A DNA stretch of 64,000 bases, taken from assembly GCF_000209165.1 (NCBI RefSeq), contig NC_009046.1, forward strand, positions 1,550,001 through 1,614,000, read 5' to 3'. The stretch comes from Scheffersomyces stipitis CBS 6054 (taxonomy: Eukaryota; Ascomycota; Pichiomycetes; Serinales; Debaryomycetaceae). How positions within the stretch are numbered: the first letter of the stretch is position 1; each line of letters opens with the position of its first letter. Positions 32,758 through 41,400 of this stretch are shown here, piece after piece. Both the position numbers and the translations under genes were made by a program. The notes under the pieces were generated by a model. The model did no database searches. It was given only the letters and a program-made list of their open reading frames with translations, and was not told the DNA's origin.

Positions 32758-34905
32758 ATGTCGATTGCTTCTGGAAGCTTTGAAAGCACAAGGATGATGA
32801 CAGGACTGCTCGGAGATATTCTGAACAAACCTCTAAGAGAAGAGGTAGTTCTGCCTCTTTGTTCTTCAAGTCTTCCCAAGATTCGGCTGATCTATATTGA
32901 TGGACAAGTTCTACCACTCACTCTGACAACTCATCAACTGACAGAACGAGAAGACTTGGCCTCACCATCAGAGGAAGTTTCACCTTACTCTTTCAGTATT
33001 ACAACAGCATCATCTGTAAGCGAGGAGATAACTCAATCTGCCATCAATTCGGCTAAGAATTTCAATCCAAACGCAGAAGCGTCTATGACTCCTTTTAGCC
33101 CACTAGCAGGATCTACACAATTAACATCGGCGCATCTACAAACACAATCTACTTCTTTTTCATTTCCACGTTCTACTCCAGACCTCAAATCTCCTTATCC
33201 AGAGACTTCATTCTCTCCTAAGAACAAGAATGTTCAAAAATCCAACTATAGAATGCTGAAGTTAGTGGAAGAGTTATTGGAAACTGAGGAAAAGTACATT
33301 ATTTCTATGAAGGTACTACAAAACTTCTACTTGGAAACCTTTGCAATCAACAAGAAGGAAGTGCCAGTTCCAATTCAACAACTTAAATTCTATCTTTCTA
33401 TTCTAATCACCACACATGATAGTATGTTGAAAAGTATGAAAGAGGTTATCGAGAAAAGAACCGATTTGGTTGCGAATATTGAAGAGATCGCACAGTTGGT
33501 GGCAGAAAAAGGAATTTGCACCCATATATATCTGGAGTACTGCAATGTTTTCGAAGGTGTTTTAAAGATCATCAGAGACAACAAACTTCTTCGAGTCAAT
33601 GAAGCTATGTGGGACAGCAAGTGGATCAAAGGTTGGGAAACATATTTAGAGGCTACGCAACCAGGAACCAAACACATGGACTTGTCTTTCTACTCATTGA
33701 TTCAAAGACCAGTTGCTAGAATTGGCAAGTACAAGTTAATGATTGAATCATTGACAAAGTGTTCGATCAAAAAGAAATTGAGTCTAGAAAGTATCTATTG
33801 GGTTGTGAGATCCAAACTTAATTACATCAACAACGTCAGTAAGGAATTCAAGGGCAATGAGATTAATGACTCGGTCAATCTATTGGTAGACTTCAGTGGA
33901 ATTGAAACAAACATGGTAACTTCTCTGCAATTTTTTGGTTCTATTCTACAAATTGGAGCTATTGCATCTATTTGGGTGGAAGATGGAAAATGTATTGGTA
34001 GAACTTTAGCTGCATTCCTATATAAGAGCCATTTACTTCTTGTCGACTTTGCCAAAGTGGACAAGAGTAAAAAACACGAGATCAAGTTTTTGGTTCCTCT
34101 ATCGAAATGTGCGTTAGTAAACCATTTCACTGAAACAGATGGAGGGCTATTTTGTAGTCTCAATAACACCATCAAGATCATATTTGAGAAAAAGTTTTGG
34201 CAGTACGAAGTCCTCTTCGTGTTCATCAACCTGGAAGAGAAGTCTATCTGGAGTAATTACCTTCATACCCTTATCAATGAAGTCAATGGCCCTTACCCCA
34301 TGAATTATAAGGATGCTCAAAGAGAGTATCTTTGTGTACATCCTCCTGCAATGGATCCCTACGATATCAATCTTCTCTATTTGGACTACAACAAACATAA
34401 ACACTCTTGCTACTTCAAAGATACAAAGTGTGTTCACGTCATCCTGGACTTTGGAATCGAAAACCAAGAACCAGATAGTATATTCATGGAAAATAGCAAT
34501 GGCGAAGAAATTGACATCAGGTCCAATTATGGACTTCCCTGGCAACAGAGGGTTACGTTTAAGAAATTTGAAAGAATTGCAACCGAAACCAAACTCAAGA
34601 ATGTATGGAGCCGGGAACTTCCGACGATATATGTTGAAAGACCTTCTCTTCTCCGGAAAAGTGCTAGTTGGTCGGCCATAAGAATCGACTCTTTCAAATC
34701 ATATAGAAGCTTCCAGGATCATGTACAGAAGTCTTCTGATAGCCTGAGTGATCCTCCACACGATGTTCCTCAAAATCTGGTGAAATCATCCAACCCACCC
34801 CCTAGAAAGTCCATTTCCTTAATTTCGACGCTCTCATGGGGTCTGAGAACTCGGCAAAGAATGCTCCTCACCCAAAGACCTAGACAAAAAGCATATCTGT
34901 ATTGA
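32758..34905 (+). CDS. Rho guanine-nucleotide exchange factor with DH and PH-like domains
   Basis: A 715-residue protein. A Ser/Thr-rich N-terminal region (about 60-160) precedes a Dbl-homology domain starting with LVEELLETEEKYIISMKVL (about residue 170) and ending near the DH signature LIQRPVARIGKYKLMIESLTK (about 320-340). A PH-like region follows at about 390-500 (IWVEDGKCIGRTLAAFLYKSHLLLVDF). The C-terminal part is not recognised apart from Ser-rich phosphorylation-type sequence. DH domains activate Rho-family GTPases such as Cdc42 or Rho1, so a polarity or cell-wall role is likely. I cannot assign it to a specific S. cerevisiae gene. The start is the first in-frame ATG. Confidence 0.82.
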   Translation: MSIASGSFESTRMMTGLLGDILNKPLREEVVLPLCSSSLPKIRLIYIDGQVLPLTLTTHQLTEREDLASPSEEVSPYSFSITTASSVSEEITQSAINSAKNFNPNAEASMTPFSPLAGSTQLTSAHLQTQSTSFSFPRSTPDLKSPYPETSFSPKNKNVQKSNYRMLKLVEELLETEEKYIISMKVLQNFYLETFAINKKEVPVPIQQLKFYLSILITTHDSMLKSMKEVIEKRTDLVANIEEIAQLVAEKGICTHIYLEYCNVFEGVLKIIRDNKLLRVNEAMWDSKWIKGWETYLEATQPGTKHMDLSFYSLIQRPVARIGKYKLMIESLTKCSIKKKLSLESIYWVVRSKLNYINNVSKEFKGNEINDSVNLLVDFSGIETNMVTSLQFFGSILQIGAIASIWVEDGKCIGRTLAAFLYKSHLLLVDFAKVDKSKKHEIKFLVPLSKCALVNHFTETDGGLFCSLNNTIKIIFEKKFWQYEVLFVFINLEEKSIWSNYLHTLINEVNGPYPMNYKDAQREYLCVHPPAMDPYDINLLYLDYNKHKHSCYFKDTKCVHVILDFGIENQEPDSIFMENSNGEEIDIRSNYGLPWQQRVTFKKFERIATETKLKNVWSRELPTIYVERPSLLRKSASWSAIRIDSFKSYRSFQDHVQKSSDSLSDPPHDVPQNLVKSSNPPPRKSISLISTLSWGLRTRQRMLLTQRPRQKAYLY

Positions 34906-35047
34906 ACAAAAGATCAAAAAATCGTAAATTTCGTAATTAATACTATATGATTTATAAAAACTATCATTAAACGTGTAGAGTCTAACATCCTCTAAAGCAA
35001 TCAGCAATTGCAACGCTCTAGAGAATCAGCTTCAAGTGTCATTACTA

Positions 35048-35359
35048 TCATGAGAACGTACGGCTGCCTCCAGAGTGGATCTCTGCACCACGCCTGTCAG
35101 CACCTTCTTTTAAGATCTTCAGAATCACCTCATCCTTGTTAAGCTTGCCAAATTCATTCAGTAATTCTGACTTGGATGCTTCGTCAAAGATCCCATCTGC
35201 ACCCCCCGTTCTATTGGTGAACACCTTGTAGACAGAAAGGACATCCACAATGGGAATTGAAGAATCCTTTTTGTAGCTGACAAGGGATTGAGGATCTTCG
35301 ACAAAAACGATGAAATCGCTGTCAGAGCCTCTGTAGAATACTTTGTGGGGACCTGCCAT
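35048..35359 (-). CDS. RTC3: SBDS N-terminal-like protein Rtc3
   Basis: A 103-residue protein of the Rtc3/YHR087W family (111 residues in S. cerevisiae), which is a single SBDS-like FYSH domain. Visible are YRGSDSDFIVFVEDPQSLVSYK, the IPIVDVLSVYKVFTNR stretch and GKLNKDEVILKILKEG, as in SBDS N-terminal domains. Family work ties it to RNA metabolism and stress; the exact job is not known. Two STRE cores lie upstream. Confidence 0.88.
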   Translation of the reverse strand: MAGPHKVFYRGSDSDFIVFVEDPQSLVSYKKDSSIPIVDVLSVYKVFTNRTGGADGIFDEASKSELLNEFGKLNKDEVILKILKEGADRRGAEIHSGGSRTFS

Positions 35360-35483
35360 AATTGAGCTGTACAGTTATTCGGTTAATAAGCTTCCGTGTT
35401 TAGAAAAGTCAATGGCTGAGACTTCACGGTTATTCTTCCACCATCCATCCTTGAAAAGTGGAGAAAACTTCCAATCCTTTTAT

Positions 35484-35594
35484 AGGGGAGAAATCGAGAA
35501 AGTGGCAGCACACGCCATATTTTCCCATATTGAAATTTGCTGATCATATTTATTTAGTTGCACAAGAACAAAACCACTGTTAGGTTATAAGGGG
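35484..35594 (+). promoter_or_regulatory. Two STRE cores (AGGGG) upstream of RTC3
   Basis: AGGGG occurs at 35484-35488 and 35590-35594, about 125 and 231 bases upstream of the RTC3 start (the gene reads leftward). In S. cerevisiae RTC3 is stress-induced and STREs bind Msn2/4. A five-base motif is common, so this is suggestive only. Confidence 0.4.
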
Positions 35595-36683
35595 CTGCAA
35601 CTTAGGTGATCATCAACTGCATATTGGCTCTTGATTATGCCCATTACTCATTGTGCGTCCTGATTTTGGCCCTAAGTCACGCGATGGCCTCAATCCTGTT
35701 CATTATAGGAGACACACTGAATATGTGGACCGAGGCTACAATTGTCCATGGTATCAGCTAGGATGTGTACGGGAGCCATCATATTCACTCGATGTTGGCA
35801 ATTGAGTTGGCCAGTTGAAAGGAACCAATTTGCGAGAGTTCGAACTCCCAAACCTCATCTCAACTGAAATAGGAAATAAAAGCAACCGTACGCACGATTG
35901 CAAACAAGCCTGGAGAAAAAAAAGTATCCACCATTTACGAGCTGACTACTCACGAGCATCATATGACACTTACTCTGTGTTGTCAAGTTTTAAGTTCGTA
36001 AGCATGGAAGCGGTTTCCGCTTAAATGGGATAGGGAATATCTTACAGAGAGGACTTTCCGTCTTCTTTCAATTTGCTGTATACTCAGAGATTGTAAGCTT
36101 CACTCTTCCTTTTTTTTCAGAATTCTGGTAGGAGCATGCTGATGAATGTGAACAACTTGCAACTCACTATGTATTCAGGCTGTTCAGTTATCAGGTAATA
36201 TTGCAATTGATAGCTACATTTTTGGTTTGTAATAAATATGCAGTTAACCAGAGATTCATTGGGCCACTGCTTTTCATATTTTCATCAAGTTTCACGTATT
36301 TAAGAATTCCTCAAGAACAACAAACTTCTGCAAGAATGTGAATATATAACACCAATAAAGATTACCTATGTGTTCCATCGCTTAAAGTCATAAATGTGAA
36401 CGACCTCCCAGTACCGATGTATGCGTTCGTTGTGTAGACTGCTCGGATTTAAGCAAGGCAATTGAGAACAGCCAGACCAATAATGACCAATCACGAAGCG
36501 AAGACTCCGTTTTTGTTCCTTGTCTGAATGTATGGAAACAGCAAGGAATCTGATCGGATCATTGTTCATCCGATTTCACCTGCAGAGGGTCTATTTCCTG
36601 GAGAGTTCTGTTCTTCCGATAAACAGAACGAACAACTTTTGATAGCAAAGAGGTGGGGCATTATGAAGGATTTTGACACATAT

Positions 36684-36861
36684 CCCCACAAATAATTTGT
36701 AGCTGTTTCTTTGAAGAATTTATTTGGAAAAATCAAAATGTGTTTGGGGTTTGTATGGACATTCCTGAGATGTGGAGCTGAACATTTAGAATGGCTTCTT
36801 ATTAGTCATTTTATCAAACTGTCACCTTCATTAGTAATTGTAATAAAGAGCTTTTGTGGGG
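36684..36861. promoter_or_regulatory. Mig1-like repressor sites upstream of sugar porter
   Basis: CCCCACAAATA at 36684-36694 fits the Mig1 consensus (GC box CCCCRS followed by five A/T bases). CTTTTGTGGGG at 36851-36861 fits in the other orientation with one mismatch in the A/T part. They lie about 475 and 310 bases before the porter start, where glucose repression of a sugar-uptake gene would be expected. Confidence 0.45.
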
Positions 36862-37167
36862 GATCTATCAACAAATGTTCCTTAAAGTTGTGTCAAAGGT
36901 GAGGATTTCTTGGAAACAATGGTATTTTTTAGGTTATTTTTCATGAATACAATTGCGAAACAATACTCGAGAATTTTAAGATAGAAAATTATCTTCATGA
37001 ATGCAAGATGAATGGTTAATGTGGTGGTACGATTGTATATTCTATAGTTGATTACATTGTTTTGTTGGGTGACTCTGTGTTGTCACCAACTTGTTGAAAT
37101 GTGGAGATGAAACTTCGATGTTCTAATGATTCTTTCTCCTTACCCTAATTAAGTAGTATAAATTCAA

Positions 37168-38859
37168 ATGGCTATCCTTGTAGAATCACATTTAAGTTTG
37201 CCAGAATACAGAAGCAGTTCAAATATGATTTCAGATAACCACTCCTCCTCCTCTAGTACAGAGGAGAAGGCAGCCCACTTACAGTATGAAATAAAGTCTG
37301 ATTCTGGAGAATTGGGTGCTTTTAGCATTGAGACCGATTTTATTGAAATTGAGCAGTTGGCTCAACAGGCATCAAGAAAGAGGACCTTCTGGCAAAAGCT
37401 ATTGGACTGTGAGTTCGAATTAGAGTTCAAGGACAAGAAACATATGGTCTGGCTCTTGGGAGCATTTGCTTCTGCTGCCGGAATACTTTCTGGAGTTGAC
37501 CAGTCAATTATTAGTGGTGCATCCATTGGAATGAATACTGCTTTGAAGTTAACTGATCACCAATCCTCACTTGTCTCGAGTCTTATGCCATTAGGTGCCA
37601 TGGCAGGCTCTATGATGATGACTCCATTAAGTGAGTATTTTGGAAGAAAGAAGGCGATCGTTATTTCTTGTCTTTGGTACTCCCTCGGAGCTGGACTCTG
37701 TGCTGGAGCCAATTCTCATGAGATGATGTTTGCAGGTAGATTTATTCTTGGAATTGGTGTTGGAATTGAGGGAGGTTCTGTTGGTATTTATATTGCTGAA
37801 TCAGTGCCAGCTCATGTTCGTGGTAATTTGGTTTCTATGTACCAGTTCAATATTGCCTTGGGAGAAGTTTTTGGTTTTGCAATTGCCGCAATATTCTATG
37901 ACATTCACGGTGGTTGGAGATATATGGTTGGATCTTCCTTGGTTTTCTCTACAATCTTATTTATTGGTTTGCTCTTCCTACCAGAATCTCCTCGTTATTT
38001 GATGTACAAGGGGAAGGTAGGAGAATCCTATAATGTCTGGAAGAGATTAAGAAATGCTGATGATGAAAGCAGTAAGGTAGAATTCTTGGAGATGAGACAT
38101 AATGCAATCATTGATGAAGATAGAAGAGCTCATGAAAGCAAATTTCAAGTATGGATGGACCTTTTCACAATTCCAAGAAATAGGCGTGCTTTATTCTATG
38201 CTGTTCTCATGGTGTCTTTTGGTCAATTAACTGGTATTAACGCTGTCATGTATTATTTGTCAACGCTTATGCACAAGATCGGTTTCAATATTAGGGCATC
38301 AGTCTTCATGTCACTTGTTGGAGGTGGATCACTATTAATTGGTACAATTCCAGCAATTTTATGGATGGATAGATTTGGCCGTCGTGTTTGGGGAATGAAT
38401 ATTATTGGGTTTTTCATTGGTTTAGTTCTTGTCGGTGTCGGCTATAGATTCAATTCAGTTACTCAAAAAGAAGCTGCTCTTGGAGTCTATCTTACTGGAC
38501 TTATTTTGTATATGTCATTTTTTGGTGCTTATGCATGTTTGACATGGGTGCTTCCTGCCGAATCGTTTTCTTTGTCGACTAGATCTGTTGGTATGACAAT
38601 CTGTTCTACATTCCTTTATCTTTGGTCTTTTACCGTCACTTATAATTTCACCAAGATGCAAAACGCTTTCACCTATACTGGGTTAACTTTAGGCTTCTAT
38701 GGTGGTATCGCTTTCATTGGTTTCATCTACCAAATTTTGTTCATGCCTGAAACTAAGGATAAGACTTTGGAAGAAATAGATGATATATTCTCCAAGTCTT
38801 CTTTCCAAGTTGCTAGAGAAAATATTAGTAACGTGAAAAGGTTCTGGGGTTTCAGCTAG
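37168..38859 (+). CDS. MFS sugar porter family transporter
   Basis: A 563-residue, twelve-span transporter of the sugar porter family. A cytosolic N-terminus of about 90 residues is Ser/Glu-rich. Signatures follow: GVDQSIISG in span 1, the loop motif DRFGRR after span 8 and its pair EYFGRKK after span 2, PESPRYLMYKGK at the end of span 6, QLTGINAVMYY in span 7 and PETKDKTLEEID at the C-terminus. These support uptake of a hexose, pentose, polyol or related compound at the plasma membrane. The exact substrate cannot be read from the sequence; a quinate, inositol or maltose-type role is possible. It is tail-to-tail with the FUR4-like gene across the tRNA. Confidence 0.88.
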   Translation: MAILVESHLSLPEYRSSSNMISDNHSSSSSTEEKAAHLQYEIKSDSGELGAFSIETDFIEIEQLAQQASRKRTFWQKLLDCEFELEFKDKKHMVWLLGAFASAAGILSGVDQSIISGASIGMNTALKLTDHQSSLVSSLMPLGAMAGSMMMTPLSEYFGRKKAIVISCLWYSLGAGLCAGANSHEMMFAGRFILGIGVGIEGGSVGIYIAESVPAHVRGNLVSMYQFNIALGEVFGFAIAAIFYDIHGGWRYMVGSSLVFSTILFIGLLFLPESPRYLMYKGKVGESYNVWKRLRNADDESSKVEFLEMRHNAIIDEDRRAHESKFQVWMDLFTIPRNRRALFYAVLMVSFGQLTGINAVMYYLSTLMHKIGFNIRASVFMSLVGGGSLLIGTIPAILWMDRFGRRVWGMNIIGFFIGLVLVGVGYRFNSVTQKEAALGVYLTGLILYMSFFGAYACLTWVLPAESFSLSTRSVGMTICSTFLYLWSFTVTYNFTKMQNAFTYTGLTLGFYGGIAFIGFIYQILFMPETKDKTLEEIDDIFSKSSFQVARENISNVKRFWGFS

Positions 38860-38912
38860 TTAGAGTATTTAACAATCAATCAATTTTGCACCCGTGGTAT
38901 TGTTATCTAACA

Positions 38913-38942
38913 AATGACGCATCTAAGGAAGGTCGCGTCATT
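38913..38942. repeat. Inverted repeat, AATGACGC / GCGTCATT
   Basis: Perfect 8-base arms at 38913-38920 and 38935-38942 are separated by 14 bases, just after the sugar porter stop (38859). It could form a hairpin, or be a paired site: each arm contains TGACGC, near the ATF/CREB half-site TGACG. Confidence 0.8.
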
Positions 38943-39088
38943 GTATAATATTCTGAGGGGTGGACTGACTAGTCTAAGAATGAAGCCTTAGGGCCCACTG
39001 GTAGTTAAATACAACACGCGTGATACTTTGAAGAGTCTAGGAGAGAGTTGTACTGTGATATATAATTCTTAGTAGAGATTCGGTAGGC

Positions 39089-39112
39089 TTATCGATGCTT
39101 TTTTATCGATAA
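39089..39112. repeat. Inverted repeat, TTATCGAT / ATCGATAA
   Basis: Perfect 8-base arms at 39089-39096 and 39105-39112 flank an 8-base T-rich loop (GCTTTTTT). It lies 250 bases from the tRNA-Glu 5' end, in the same spacer as the 38913 inverted repeat. Confidence 0.8.
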
Positions 39113-39278
39113 TTTTAGACCCTGTATAGCGCGAACTAATTTTTTTCGCAGCCATTCCTTAGATGGCAAGTAGCTAGAATGAAACACACTAAGTATGTAT
39201 GATGCTAAATCAAAAGAAAAACAGTGAACATTCTCCATTTTCCAAGAACCACTTTAGAGATAGTTCAAATATAGAAAC

Positions 39279-39285
39279 AAAAAAA
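39279..39285 (-). terminator. RNA polymerase III terminator of tRNA-Glu
   Basis: Seven consecutive T on the minus strand, four bases after the tRNA 3' end. Confidence 0.85.
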
Positions 39286-39289
39286 GTAA

Positions 39290-39361
39290 TTCCGATACCG
39301 GGAGTCGAACCCGGGTCTGCTCGGTGAAAGCGAACCGTGCTAGCCGTTACACTATATCGGA
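39290..39361 (-). tRNA. tRNA-Glu (anticodon UUC)
   Basis: Read on the minus strand, the acceptor arms TCCGATA and TATCGGA pair perfectly. The anticodon arm is GTTCG-CTTTCAC-CGAGC (one G-U pair), giving anticodon UUC. The T arm is CCGGG-TTCGACT-CCCGG. The D arm carries GTGTAACGGCTAGCAC. The discriminator is A (39290). It is 72 bases long and has no intron. The sequence is close to the yeast nuclear tRNA-Glu family. It decodes GAA. Confidence 0.97.
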
Positions 39362-39618
39362 GGTTGTTATTGGAAGTGGTACGCTTGCTGTAGTCAAATC
39401 AAGATTGGAACTAGGCAGATTTTTCCCCGTTTTTTATTTTAATCCTAAGATTTCCTCCACCCTATAGAGTGATCTATATACTTTGTAGTAGATAGGTTTG
39501 ACTTTAGTCTTATTACATGCTATCTCTTAAAAAACAATTTCATTTTATTTCGTGGAAAGCAGTGTAAAACACTTTAATCAAATAAGTTATCTTATGAAAA
39601 AGGCAAGTTATCTAGATT

Positions 39619-41400
39619 TCACTTCATACTACCAGAAGCATATGAAATAGAAGTAAATGCACCTTCAGGAGTATCTTCAGGATTAATAATGTTGCCTGCC
39701 AACTCTTCCTCGAAATCCTCTACATGGGCATTTATCTCGAACCATCCTTTCTCGAATGGACCAACAGCAGGAACTCCAGAAACTGGAAAGTAATAAGACA
39801 ATAAGTAGTACAAAATGAATGCTGAAAAGAAGCCAGCAAAGAAGTTTAAGTCATAAACTCTGGTGGCTCCAATGGGGACCTTATGAGTCTCAGTGGCACC
39901 AACAAAACCAACAATGTTGGGCATGATGCCGCCTATATAGGCAGCATAAGCTCTCCAATTGCACCCAATGAAATTGTACTTGTAGACAGAAGGAAGTGCA
40001 GATTCTGGTGCCGTCATCGAGTATAAGTGAGTCAAGAAAATACGACCTCTTCTGAGATAGTAATAGTCGCAAGCTACTACACCAGCAATAGATGAAAGGA
40101 AAACGGAGTAAGCAGATAAATAAGTCGTGAACATGGAAGAAGAAGAAGTCAATTTCCATGGACAGATACAAAGTGCAACAGCAGCACACAAGTAGCTTCC
40201 CCGTCTAATACTCATGAATCTAGGCAATAAAGCTGTGACATCGGTACCAAAAGAAAGTGAATTGGCACTAATGTTGGTTCCTAATTGGGCCAATGCAAAT
40301 GCAAGTCCAATCAAAAATACACCAGCTCTGTTACCAGATGTGTAGTTGTCCAAGAATCTTCCTAGAACATCTATTGGAGACCAGTATGCCTCCCCGTACA
40401 TGGACTGAGATGCTGAGGTGACCAAGATTCCGATTAAGGATGTTAGAGAGAAGCACAATGGAATAGAAAGAGAGTAGACTAAATATTTCATACTGAAGGA
40501 TGGCTTCGTAGCAAAACGAGAGAAGTCAGGCGCATTAGTGATTAACGTTGCGAAATTAGCCAAGCAGTTCATTGTGGATGTAACAAATGCCCAACCCAAC
40601 TTACTTCCTTGAGCTGTAGCTGGAGTATGAACCACGGGACCGATGCCTCCTGCCTTGACAATAGTCCATACCAAGAATGCGATACCTGCAACTGGAACAA
40701 CATAGGCTTTGACTGTGAATAAGTGTCTAACCTTATGAGGTGGAAACCAAAGGAATGGCAAGGAGAAAAGCCAGAACAAGAAGAAACTTAAGAATTTAAA
40801 GGTAGTCAAGTCAGGATCACTAATGCCATTAGCCATCGTCTTGTCTAGATTTTGGCCAAATATTGATCTCAACATGACCTCAAAGCATGGACCAGCCACT
40901 GAACATTGAACTGCATACCAAACAGCAGACATAACCACTCTGTTGAGGACTGGCCAGAGGGAGCCATAAATTCCAAACGCAGATCGTACAGAAACAGGGA
41001 AGGAAATGTGATAGAATATACCAACTCTGGCAGCCTGTGATACAAATAATCCAGTAATTGTATAACCTATCCAAACAGAAATCCATGTCTGCCACCAATT
41101 CATACCTCCCAGTTGAATTCCAGTTGCTGCAATCTGCCATGTATTAATATTGAAGGAATCAGCAATCCAGAAGAAGACGTAGTTGTACCAAGCCCATTGA
41201 CGTCTTTCAGCTTCAACTGGACGCAAATCATGATTGTAAAGGAACATCTGAGAGTGAGTCAATTCACCCTTGGGTTGGACTTCTACCCATCTTATAAGCT
41301 TCTGTAAGAAGGTTTCATTTTTGAAGCCAGCTTCAGTATCTTCCACAGAGCCTCTCTCTACGGAGACGACTGTGTTAACTTTTTCGTCTTTAGAATCCAT
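39619..41400 (-). CDS. NCS1 family permease, uracil/uridine/allantoin type (FUR4-like)
   Basis: A 593-residue plasma-membrane permease of the nucleobase:cation symporter-1 family with about twelve spans. Diagnostic stretches are DLRPVEAERRQWAWYNY and FWIADSFNINTWQIAATG near residues 57-95, GGMNWWQTWISVWIGY next, NAPDFSRFA near 290, and NISANSLSFGTDVTALLPRF near 380. This pattern is that of fungal uracil permeases (Fur4), with Fui1 (uridine) and Dal4 (allantoin) as close relatives; the substrate cannot be settled from motifs. The N-terminus contains several Lys and acidic residues of the kind used for ubiquitin-driven turnover in Fur4. Its long upstream region has a cluster of CGG triplets. 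Confidence 0.86.
   Translation of the reverse strand: MDSKDEKVNTVVSVERGSVEDTEAGFKNETFLQKLIRWVEVQPKGELTHSQMFLYNHDLRPVEAERRQWAWYNYVFFWIADSFNINTWQIAATGIQLGGMNWWQTWISVWIGYTITGLFVSQAARVGIFYHISFPVSVRSAFGIYGSLWPVLNRVVMSAVWYAVQCSVAGPCFEVMLRSIFGQNLDKTMANGISDPDLTTFKFLSFFLFWLFSLPFLWFPPHKVRHLFTVKAYVVPVAGIAFLVWTIVKAGGIGPVVHTPATAQGSKLGWAFVTSTMNCLANFATLITNAPDFSRFATKPSFSMKYLVYSLSIPLCFSLTSLIGILVTSASQSMYGEAYWSPIDVLGRFLDNYTSGNRAGVFLIGLAFALAQLGTNISANSLSFGTDVTALLPRFMSIRRGSYLCAAVALCICPWKLTSSSSMFTTYLSAYSVFLSSIAGVVACDYYYLRRGRIFLTHLYSMTAPESALPSVYKYNFIGCNWRAYAAYIGGIMPNIVGFVGATETHKVPIGATRVYDLNFFAGFFSAFILYYLLSYYFPVSGVPAVGPFEKGWFEINAHVEDFEEELAGNIINPEDTPEGAFTSISYASGSMK

Larger units (their letters stand above)
35360..37167. 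other. Long intergenic region before the sugar porter
   Basis: 1,808 bases without a supported gene. It holds the STRE cores near RTC3 and two Mig1-like sites closer to the porter. The open frames across it are short, mostly begin at non-ATG codons and look random. A B-box-like GTTCGAAC near 35837 was checked and does not fold into a tRNA. The length suggests an extensive upstream control region for the porter. Confidence 0.55.
38860..39278. other. Spacer between sugar porter and tRNA-Glu
   Basis: About 420 bases holding two perfect inverted repeats (listed separately), an ACACGCGTG palindrome-like core near 39014, and TATATAATTCT near 39060. It starts near a TGTTAT at 38901. The mixture, beside a tRNA gene, would suit a decayed solo LTR, but I cannot find a target-site duplication or the other terminus. 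Confidence 0.4.

Noticed and set aside
35831..35850. B-box-like GTTCGAAC suggesting a second tRNA
   Set aside because: The bases around the loop do not pair as a T stem and no acceptor or anticodon arm is found upstream.
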